A DNA stretch of 64,000 bases from Lineus longissimus (taxonomy: Eukaryota; Nemertea; Pilidiophora; Heteronemertea; Lineidae). Each line of letters begins with the position of its first letter. Position 1 is the first letter of the stretch. The translations under genes and the position numbers were made by a program. Shown in pieces: positions 1-8,247 of the stretch. The stretch is taken from NCBI RefSeq assembly GCF_910592395.1, contig NC_088320.1:11842501-11906500 (forward strand), given 5' to 3'. Below the pieces are notes generated by a model that ran no database searches, was not told where the DNA came from, and saw only the letters and a list, made by a program, of their open reading frames with translations.

Positions 1-187
1 GTAGAGGGGCAACTATCGGTCGTACCGTGATGTGAGGATCCATGGCCAATTCCCAGCGTGGGCGGCATCGGTATTTTACCACACGAAGTTAAGGGTTATA
101 GTCACGGTGGCCTTTTTTCATTACACTTTGAGCTCTCATCGTAATGTCTACGTCTTCAGCCAAGAGACTATAAGTGGAGATTTTAGA

Positions 188-1111
188 ATGACATCTAATT
201 TTCATTTTTACGAGCTCACCTACATTGCTGGCGAATTTGACGATGATGTAATAGGTGTTAGCACTCGTCGTGGACGGAAGTCTGCCTATGAAAAATTTCG
301 GGCATTTCTATTTGATTTGAATGGAAAAGGTTATTGCCGAAAATTGATTTTACCGTATGACGAACTTAAGAAAAGCCTCGGTCCGAGAAATTCGACGTTC
401 GAATATTTCAAAATGGTTTCATGCGGTGAGAATGTTTTCTTAGAGATGACCTTTCGATGCAAATTTAAGAAGCACAAGTACAGGGAAAATACCCTTTCTA
501 TATCTTGGTTAGATTGGTATAAAATAGTAAACGTAGGGTTCGTTCTTAAACTTCAGTATGTAAAACGCCTAAAAGGGAAGCGCTACTCTCTCATGTCTGA
601 AGCCGACATAGTTAACTCACTTAATATGGATAACATCATACTAGAAGATATCAAATGTGATTTAAATGGTTATCTCTATAAATCATCAGGCAGCGCACAT
701 CCAATCACCATCTTAGAAAAACCGTACGAGCATGGTACATCCACCTCGATTATCTTTCGTGATGATTTCTTCAGAAAATTTGGAGACTCTCCAATTGTGT
801 CTTTGCTCGGGTCTCATAACGTTGTCATTGAGGTTCATCGGTCAAAAGTTGTCACCAACGTCGTTCTAAGTGACCCTACGGAGAACTACAAGTTTCATTC
901 TAAGAAACACGCTAAATTAATTTTTATGTTAAACTTGGAGCCATGCCTTGACCAATCAGATGTTAAAGCTAGGCCTACGTTATTGATGACATTAGATGCC
1001 CAGTTTGTCTCATATTATATGCTTATTGTTGATGCGAATGAAAGAATAATCGCCTGGCCAAAATTTGGTTCTAGTAATAAGCAGTTGACGGCGAAAGCAT
1101 TTATTGTGTGA
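188..1111 (+). CDS. Hypothetical protein, single-exon ORF
   Basis: This is an open frame of 307 codons from the first in-frame ATG at 188. The frame stays open upstream to about 32 but without an ATG. I recognise no family. The product is mixed alpha/beta in character, with no signal peptide or clear membrane segment. It has charged stretches (FDDDVIGVSTRRGRKS near its start) and ends in KAFIV. The copy in block 2 (45,471-46,394) is broken by a TGA after about 90 codons. Whether this is a host gene, one exon of a larger gene or a transposon remnant cannot be told. The long intact frame argues for past coding function, but the broken paralogue weakens that. Confidence 0.45.
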   Translation: MTSNFHFYELTYIAGEFDDDVIGVSTRRGRKSAYEKFRAFLFDLNGKGYCRKLILPYDELKKSLGPRNSTFEYFKMVSCGENVFLEMTFRCKFKKHKYRENTLSISWLDWYKIVNVGFVLKLQYVKRLKGKRYSLMSEADIVNSLNMDNIILEDIKCDLNGYLYKSSGSAHPITILEKPYEHGTSTSIIFRDDFFRKFGDSPIVSLLGSHNVVIEVHRSKVVTNVVLSDPTENYKFHSKKHAKLIFMLNLEPCLDQSDVKARPTLLMTLDAQFVSYYMLIVDANERIIAWPKFGSSNKQLTAKAFIV

Positions 1112-2754
1112 AAAAAAAAGTATTTTGTGTTTTAACTGAACTGCGTGAACAAAACTCCCATTTAATGTAATACATAAAGCTGAGTAAAGGAAACCACTTG
1201 AAAATATAAATGATAGTGAGTTTTGAACAGTAAAAGCCTCCGATTAAAATAAGTTCTTGATGTGAGCAGTTTCGGGGACGGTTGCGAAATCCTCACTTTT
1301 ACTTTTATCCCGTGAATTGCATCACAATTTAGCATGTATTGTATCATACAACCTAAGTCAGACCATCAACCTTGATCCTGGCCGGCTTTAAACATCCCTC
1401 AGTATTTGTCACCGATCATTTCATTCATAGCAATGTTCCCTCGTCTTTATCGTGACAGGACCTCTTAAAGGCCACGACTCCTGCTTTTATGATTGCATGA
1501 CATGTACAGATCCTCAAAGAGGAGACTTAAAGCTCCGCATTAAATCAAGTTTGATCAAAATTGAAGCACCCAGTCAGAGATAAAGCAAGATTAACTGTTT
1601 TGTTTACATGTTATGTAACAGCCTTGGTTAGGTTTCTAAGTGAAGTCAGGCGGCAAGTTTACTGACATAGATCAGACTGATGTTTGATTTCTTACTATAA
1701 TGGTATAAATTTGTCTGTATTACCTTACCTTTTTATAGGGTATATCGAATGTCAATGAAAAACTGACTTCATATATCAATTTTAAGAGCATTCATTGATA
1801 TTTGTCCTCCCAAGTAGGGCAATAGCCTGATCTACATCACAACTTTTGCTGAACCCGCCGCCTGGCTCTGACAAGCCAGTTGCTGGCCTGATTAGGTAAT
1901 CAAGTTGTCAAACACATCTTCAAAATTGATGGAGCTAATTGCATTGGGTTTTCTGTATTGTATAAAGTGTTAGGTACACTTTTGAAATCGTCTTACAGCA
2001 GAAAATGGCAAAATACCTGGAGTTATGGCCTTTAAGGAAGGTGATAATACAGACATTGTACAGCTCCGAAGGGACAAGATTTTAGACTGTTAATGGTAAT
2101 AATGCGAAACTTTCTCAAAGTAATTATGGTTTATATCTATAAATCAAAGCCAGACTAGACATCGGTTCTTTCCACTTTTCCAAAACACGCAAGACATGGT
2201 TGCATGAAAAAACTTCATTGATAATTTGGCTGATCAGACTTTTCATACTCAACTATGTCTTGTAGTTGAACTTACACATGCGATAAGCAGGACCGTCTCG
2301 TTTGAAAGACGTGACCGTCCTTCGAATGAGATTCTGCTCTCGGTCTGGTTAGCGAGAGAGATATGGTGAAAACAGTTCGACGACTAGACTTTTATTGCCT
2401 GCAGCTCTATACGTGTAATTGGGAATTAAAATTGAAAGAATGCATTATTCGGAGGTTTCAGCTTGCATCTTTTTCCAGCTCAAAATCTTTGAGTTTGATA
2501 TGCTTGCACACCCTGTTGTCCAGGTTTCATTACAATATGGTTACATAGCTGCTAGCTATGATCCAGGTCAGATTACAAGAACCGACTGGACAAGAACGAA
2601 TTAGGACTTCGTACTTTCAGGGCGGTTGTTAAGATGATTACATTGAATTCATGCGAGGGTGGCGGTCCTTTTGGAGAATGTGCATGCGTGGACGTCAGGC
2701 TGTTCTCTCAATTGTAATTGACACCAATTTCGAAATGCGTTTGGAAGGCTCCTT
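1112..2754. other. Intergenic, no gene seen
   Basis: I see no convincing coding sequence here. The segment at about 1,468-2,035 is absent from block 2, where the sequence jumps from 'gacctcttaa' to 'ggatggtgat' near 46,741-46,752. Short frames around 2,363-2,604 exist in both blocks but look like chance. Confidence 0.5.
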
Positions 2755-2857
2755 TCAAATAATACTAATTGATGCTGTAGACCGCCGGAGATGCCGTGAT
2801 CTCATCTTTCTGCGGTAATTCGATTCATTTATGTGATGAATACAGGTCAGTAGCAGT

Positions 2858-2905
2858 TCTTCTTTTTGTTGTTCTTCTTGTTCTTCTTCTTCTTCATCAG
2901 TTAAC
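2858..2905. repeat. TTC/TTG-rich microsatellite
   Basis: This is an irregular run of ttcttcttg and ttgttc units. Block 2 has a related but differently expanded tract near 47,620-47,665, as expected for a slippage-prone repeat. Confidence 0.7.
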
Positions 2906-4489
2906 AATTTTTCTGAACGTAATTGATGCTTTTCATCGACGCATGGAGAGCTAACTCGGGTCACATCGGAGTCAACATCGGAAATCCTTTTTTTGTGCAA
3001 TTTATTGATTAAAACTACTTATGTAGAATAGGAGATGACTGGACAGCCGACAGCTTGGTAATATTGCCCTTAATAATGCCAATAGTCCTTTAAGGCCACC
3101 TCAAACCGAAAATTTCAAACCAGACCCCCCAAACCACTAATGACCACGAATTTTTTTAAACACTTCTTATAGGTTTAATCCAAAAATACCGGTTTTCATG
3201 TGAATGACTAAAGTAATTACTGCTCGAGAAAAATGTGATTTGACCGTCGGGTTGCAAAGCCAATCCGCTTAAACCAAGGAAACTTTGAAAGCTACCTAAG
3301 CAAGTATATGCTGCTTGTTTGTTTTGGTTTCGATTCGTATGTCTTATGTTGCGTTGTGGGCGATCGATTTATAGATATACGGAAAACATTTCTTATATAA
3401 AAGTTCAAGTCTAATTTCATACAAGTTTTATATAAAATTCATATAAAAACCAGTACATGTATATGCATTTTATATAAAATTGATGTATTCATTTGTGTAT
3501 AGTCTATTCATTCATTTACCTGTTCCACTACCTAACCCATATACTGTATTCTCCCACTTAAAGCTGAACTGCATGCACAAAACAAGAGCGTCCCATATGG
3601 CAATAGTAAGAAATTCAAACGATCGAAAGGTCCTTCTGAATACGGCCTGAAACATGATAGACCTCCAATGCTTCGATGCGCTTGATTTCACAAACCAGCA
3701 AGTTACGAACTTAGTACAACAAATGCCGCGAGCATAGTGGGTGGCAGCACCAGACGGAGGAAGTAGTTCGCCTAGGGTTTTTTCGACACCCTCCGCACGG
3801 ACTCCACACGTTCCGGAACACTCACTTACTTGTTAATCTGCAGTGATTAACCCGTTTTTATTGCAGTAAAGAAATGTTAATCGGGATTTTATATTATATT
3901 TTATATTTGCCCCGGGTATTCATATAGGGAGCTGTGCGCTACTTTGCGCACAGCGCTTGGGTCGAGTGAGGCGGTTTTGTTATTATGTGACGTGTATCAC
4001 GTGATGAATTCCCATACGGTATTTCGAACAAAATTAAGAACTATTAACAACGTAAGGTGAAAGAGTACGACCAAAATAAAGGGGGAAAATTGCGGATATG
4101 GATGAATGTTTTAAACATATAGTGACCCCAATACTTTCCCGGCTTATTTTCGTGTAATCCCACACTTTTGATTTAATAGATGACCCCATATGCAAATTCA
4201 ACCTGCTGAAATGGCCCCATATATAGAGAGTACAAAAAAATGCTATTTCTCCGAGATCGCTGCAAAGTTTACCCATTTAACCCGGCGAGGACCATCTCCA
4301 TATCAACCACGACTTTCAGGAAACATTTCGAGGTCATCCGATCTGAACTGACGGAGGAGATGTGTGACAAACTATTTCAGCTCTACGTCCATTATAGTAG
4401 TGATGTCTGACCGTCAATGACAACACTGATGACGTCAGGTACATGTCCTGTACTACAACCACGAACTTGTAATCTATGCCAATACTCAC
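2906..4489. other. Intergenic/intronic, unusually conserved between blocks
   Basis: No gene is visible. From about 3,000 to 4,440 the two blocks differ at only about ten positions, far fewer than in neighbouring DNA. The stretch ends at the splice donor of the minus-strand exon at 4,490, so its right part is probably intron 1 of that gene. AT-rich tracts occur around 3,400-3,500 and 3,880-3,910. Confidence 0.5.
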
Positions 4490-4693
4490 TCGCACATTGT
4501 CTGGAGCATTCGCCTGAAGCTGCTGAATGACGTCACCATCTGGTGCCAAGCCTCTGAAGTTGACCGCGGCTCGTCCTTTTCGTCCGTCTGTCGTAACTAG
4601 TAGAGTCACCGTGCATCCAAGTTTTGGGTTGCCTCGGGATGATCTAATGTCAACATCACCAGTCGCTTCCATTTTTGATCTTGGCACCATATA
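4490..4693 (-). pseudogene. Host secreted-protein gene, exon 1 downstream part (split by the Polinton)
   Basis: On the minus strand this continues the frame that starts at 28,313 and was cut by the Polinton. The reading frame runs through NPKLGCTVTLLVTTDGRKGR and reaches a consensus donor GA|GTGAGT at 4,490/4,489. In block 2 the same exon (49,250-49,599) is uninterrupted by any transposon, which proves the two pieces belong together. The upstream piece has a signal peptide followed by a strand resembling thioredoxin-fold beta strands (ETFVLFYM). A thioredoxin-like fold is only a guess, since no CxxC is seen in this exon. The Polinton insertion must destroy the gene in this copy unless the element is spliced out. 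Confidence 0.55.
4688..4693. repeat. Polinton target-site duplication, left
   Basis: The hexamer catata lies directly before the left TIR, and the same hexamer follows the right TIR at 28,161-28,166. The uninterrupted block 2 has a single catata at 49,448-49,453. Six-bp duplications are a hallmark of Polintons. Confidence 0.97.
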
Positions 4694-4904
4694 AGAAAGT
4701 GTATATTGCGGTGGTAGGAACTAGGTTATGTTTTAGGCCCTTTTGACCAAAGACCTAACAGGTTTTTTGCCCCAAATAAGCCTACAACCCCAAAGAACCA
4801 ATCCACCACAATACACACTTTCTATCATTCATGAGATTCCCAGTGAAGCGTTGCAATGAAATGGTCAGTGAAATGGTGAGGGAATACTAGAGCTCAATGG
4901 GTTA
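4694..4904 (+). repeat. Polinton left terminal inverted repeat
   Basis: This 211 bp sequence is the reverse complement of 27,950-28,160 with two mismatches, both in the gacct-acaggt-tttt stretch. Inside the TIR, 4,694-4,714 is itself an imperfect inverted repeat of 4,803-4,823 (agaaagtgtatattgcggtgg against ccaccacaatacacactttct), so each end could fold into a large hairpin. Confidence 0.97.
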
Positions 4905-5185
4905 ATGTAATCATGACTTACTGTATTCCAACAGAAAGTACACGTCAATAGCTTTCCAAGGATACATCATTGCAAATATCCGTTAAAAAATAGCAGAGAA
5001 ATGAACCCTTGAAGTTCGCACATCTTGACAGTCCAAGCGTATTCCAATAAATGCTGTAGGCCTACAAGACAGCTGATACAGTGATTAATCATTGTTGCTT
5101 GAATCTATTGAAAATATTGTTGACAGAGTCTGCATGTACATGGTAACATATGTTACCAAACCATACTCACGTCCCAAAGTATTAC

Positions 5186-5323
5186 AAAGGTCTATTGTTC
5201 GTTAATGCGTTTATCCGACAGAATTTCGAGAAATTATTTTAACGACGCAAAAATAATTTTCAGCTCCGAAAATATTTTCGAAAATTCTGTCGGATAAACG
5301 CATTAAGACACAATAGGCCTTTT
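5186..5323. mobile_element. MITE-like palindromic insertion in the Polinton
   Basis: The arms are near-perfect inverted repeats: left arm aaaggtctattg then ttaatgcgtttatccgacag, and right arm ctgtcggataaacgcattaa then aataggcctttt. The loop is short and AT-rich. The length of about 138 bp suits a MITE or a large cruciform. No clear target duplication is seen. Confidence 0.65.
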
Positions 5324-5341
5324 CATGTCTTTGACATGCAA

Positions 5342-5431
5342 AAATAATTAATTACTGCAACATCTGATATGGCCATTGTAATTTGCAAGCACAAATAATT
5401 AATGACTGCAACATCTGATATGGTCATTGTA
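5342..5431 (+). repeat. 39 bp direct repeat, two copies
   Basis: Copies 5,342-5,380 and 5,393-5,431 start aaataattaat and end cattgta. They differ at two positions and are separated by 12 bp. No function is known. Confidence 0.8.
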
Positions 5432-5887
5432 CAACTGAATATCACTATGGTTTAAAGGCAAATGTTATTCTGTCCATGGAGACATGATGTTAACGTCACA
5501 CTTCCTCCATCTGGTGAGATTGTGCGTAACTGAAATCTTCATTCATCTTGCAGACAACCACTGGTAGGCCCTAGTTGACGACGACTGTGTCCATTCACAT
5601 GTACCCTGGTGTGCCCTGGTGACACTGAGTTGTTCAGTTCTTCATGAGCTAGGTGATGACGTCATGGGCGGGAATTTTTGAACTACCGGTAGTCAAAGAT
5701 ACATGTAATTCTGCTTAAAGGGATTAGATGCGGTGGTTTATCTGTGTAGTAAGGGGAATGATGTACCAGTTTGACACCATGTGGCGCCACCTGTAGTATT
5801 TCTATTTACTGTGGAACCAAGTGGTTTTTAGAGGCCTTAATTTTGCCTGGAAAATGTAACATAATTTTACTAGTAAATAAATAGAAA

Positions 5888-6947
5888 ATGGCAACAGGAT
5901 ATTTATTAAATACCGAAAGGGCACATAAGATTCCACTTGGTTTGAAAGCTGAGAGGCAGCATCATATCATTACTCATAACCCCTCATCTGCTAACCCCAA
6001 AGAAACACTGTATGTTAGAATACCGGCATTGCGAGAGAATACATTCTTTGTACCTAAATCTCTTTATCTGTCTGCTGATGTAACCATTTCTGGTGATTCT
6101 AAAAATAGTGTTGTAAATAATCTTGGTAGAAACCTGATTTCAAAGATGGTGGTTAAGTGGGGAACAGAGCAGATATTTGACCTTGACGAACACAGTCATT
6201 ATTCTACATTTAAAGATCTGTGGCTAACTGGAGAAGAAAGAAATGATAGAGTTTTTCAGGGTATTCAATCAGAAAATCTTAGAGAATTAAGATCAGGAGT
6301 CGCTGAAGCTGATGTCACTGGAGAAACAGCTAATGAAAAGACTTTAAAGAAAGTGTTTGACAAGAAGTACAAAATACCATTAGATTTTGAACTATTCCAT
6401 CATCATGCTCCATTTTACAAGTTTCCAATTCAAGAAGATGTTATCATTGAAATCACATTAGCACCAAAGGAAGAGATCATAGTTACCGCAACCACAGCAA
6501 GTATGGGCTACAAACTAGAGAATATTTGTTTTGAATATGATACCGTAACCAACAAAATGATTGCTAGTCAATTGAGTAACAAGTACAATTCTGGATTCTC
6601 AATATTTTATGATTGGGTAGACCATTTTAAGACAGTCAATGTTACTGCTAATGAAACACTAATTAATGAGAACATCAACTTTCCAAGAATGTCAATTAAA
6701 GGATTATTGTTATTATTTGTGTCTGACTATGTAGATGGAGCTAGAGATTCAGAGAAGTTTGAAAACCCTAACATAAGTAAAGTGCAGATCACAATAGAGG
6801 GTGTTGCCAATCTCAGGTGTTCCCAGAAGGAATGAGAATGATGGATCAATGGGAGGAGATCAAGAAACATTTTATGTCTGAAGATTTGAAGAAAACTCAT
6901 GACTGTAACATGACCATGGAGAAATACTATGGTGATTCTAATCACTA
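5888..6947 (+). pseudogene. Polinton major capsid protein, N-terminal part (frameshifted and interrupted)
   Basis: The ATG at 5,888 opens a 315-codon frame. The N-terminus (KIPLGLKAERQHHIITHNPS) and the following NNLGRNLISKMVVKWG are characteristic of Polinton/adintovirus double-jelly-roll major capsid proteins, which form the hexon capsomers of the predicted virion. At about 6,800-6,815 the coding signal moves to another frame (EGMRMMDQWEEIKKHF), so the frame at 6,833 ends in a spurious TGA. The second frame runs to about 6,947, where the LTR retrotransposon begins. The C-terminal piece resumes at 11,237. The gene is first in the rightward capsid operon-like cluster (capsid, small hydrophobic, minor capsid, membrane protein). 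It is doubly broken here. Confidence 0.85.
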
Positions 6948-7147
6948 TGCGCCAGTAATTGTGGTATTGTTGTTAATAACACCCTTTTATGTATTGTTGT
7001 AATTGCCCTAATACTATTTGTGTATGCATGTACATGTATGTATGTTAGGCCACTCTAAGTTCAGCCCTACGACTGGTTGGTCGTGTGCTTATTTTGTCTC
7101 ACATTAAAGTTGCGTTGGATTGGATATCGGTGTTGCTTTGTCGTTGT
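6948..7147 (+). repeat. 5' LTR
   Basis: It starts TGCGCC, ends GTCGTTGT and is identical over 200 bp to the 3' LTR. The end is not the usual CA, and no obvious tRNA-type primer binding site starting TGG follows directly. Confidence 0.92.
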
Positions 7148-7185
7148 CCCTTGATGCAAACTTTGCCCAATTTCTGGTGGATGGT

Positions 7186-8247
7186 ATGACTTGGGGCAAG
7201 AAAACCAAGACTGAACCGGTTCGCGGGTTCGCGGATGACCCAGCAACCGTACCTGAAGGATCCAGGTGGACTGCCCAACAAAAGGTGTCCATGTTAGAAC
7301 TAATGTTAGGTCAAATAGCGAACTTCTGTCCAATTATTTCCCGGAATACTATAGTGAAGAACTCCACATCCACCGATCTCATTTGGCAAACTATCCGATT
7401 ACACTTTGGATTCCAGACAACGGGTGGCCATTTCCTTGATCTGGCCGACTTTCAACTAGGGCCTGACGAAAGACCAGAGGACCTATACCAACGGCTCGTG
7501 GCCTTCGTCGAGGACAATCTACTAAAAGCGAACGGCTTATCTCACCACGGGTCTGTCATGACCGAAGATGAAGAGCACTCACCTTCTCTCGAGAATATGG
7601 TAGTACTTACGTGGCTCAGACTCATCAACCCGGAGTTACCCAAACTCGTTAAACAACGTTACGGGACCGAGCTAAGATCGAGGACCCTATCATCGTTAAA
7701 ACCGGAGATCTCCCAAGCCCTCGATTCTCTACTGGACGAAATACGTACGAACGAAAGTGCTAAAGTGATGCGTGCCGCAGCATCACACCAATCCGTTCCT
7801 AAAACCAATTCGTTTCGCCCTCAAGGGAGATCAGGCAGAAAGTTCGACGGCAGAGGGGATAAGTCTTGTCCTCTTTGCAAACAGGCGGGTCGCAGTGATC
7901 AGGGACACTTCCTAAGCGAGTGCAAGTTTCTCCCCGAAAAGGATCGCCGCTACATGGTAAGAGCAAGACAGATACTAAGTATCCTTGACAATGACAATGC
8001 CGATTATGACACAACTACTCAGGAACCTCAGGTGTCCAGTTTTGATTGCAGTAGTGACATTCAAGGTCCGAGTAGCTGTGACTTTAACCCATCAGCCCAA
8101 AGAATCCAGGTGCGTCAGTCACCCTACATAAACTGTTTCTATGAACACCATGGCGCCCGCATCACTATTGATACTGGCGCAACAGGGAACCTCATCAGCT
8201 TGCCAGCTTCTAAAAGACTTGGCATAGACATCCGTAAAAGCTCATAG
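7186..8247 (+). CDS. gag: Retrotransposon gag with zinc knuckle and protease start
   Basis: The first in-frame ATG after the 5' LTR is at 7,186; the frame is open back into the LTR but has no ATG there. A helical capsid-like region (roughly residues 30-200) is followed by a zinc knuckle CPLCKQAGRSDQGHFLSEC at about residue 230, an extended CX2CX9HX4C variant. An aspartic protease active site ITIDTGATGNL follows near residue 326. The frame ends at TAG 8,245-8,247 inside the protease region, yet the same frame continues straight into pol. Gag and pol are therefore one long frame interrupted by a single stop, either a mutation or a suppressible codon. Confidence 0.88.
   Translation: MTWGKKTKTEPVRGFADDPATVPEGSRWTAQQKVSMLELMLGQIANFCPIISRNTIVKNSTSTDLIWQTIRLHFGFQTTGGHFLDLADFQLGPDERPEDLYQRLVAFVEDNLLKANGLSHHGSVMTEDEEHSPSLENMVVLTWLRLINPELPKLVKQRYGTELRSRTLSSLKPEISQALDSLLDEIRTNESAKVMRAAASHQSVPKTNSFRPQGRSGRKFDGRGDKSCPLCKQAGRSDQGHFLSECKFLPEKDRRYMVRARQILSILDNDNADYDTTTQEPQVSSFDCSSDIQGPSSCDFNPSAQRIQVRQSPYINCFYEHHGARITIDTGATGNLISLPASKRLGIDIRKSS

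Larger units (their letters stand above)
4905..5887. other. Polinton left non-coding segment
   Basis: About 980 bp lie between the left TIR and the capsid gene with no convincing frame. The segment holds a MITE-like palindrome (5,186-5,323), a 39 bp direct repeat (5,342-5,380 and 5,393-5,431), and an AT-rich run just before the capsid ATG containing TAAATAG. Confidence 0.6.

Noticed and set aside
4034-4276. Minus-strand 80-codon ORF conserved in block 2
   Set aside because: It lies in the near-identical tract where any frame would be conserved; no domain or codon bias evident.
7120-7185. Gag start inside the 5' LTR
   Set aside because: The first codon of that frame is TTG and the first ATG is at 7,186.
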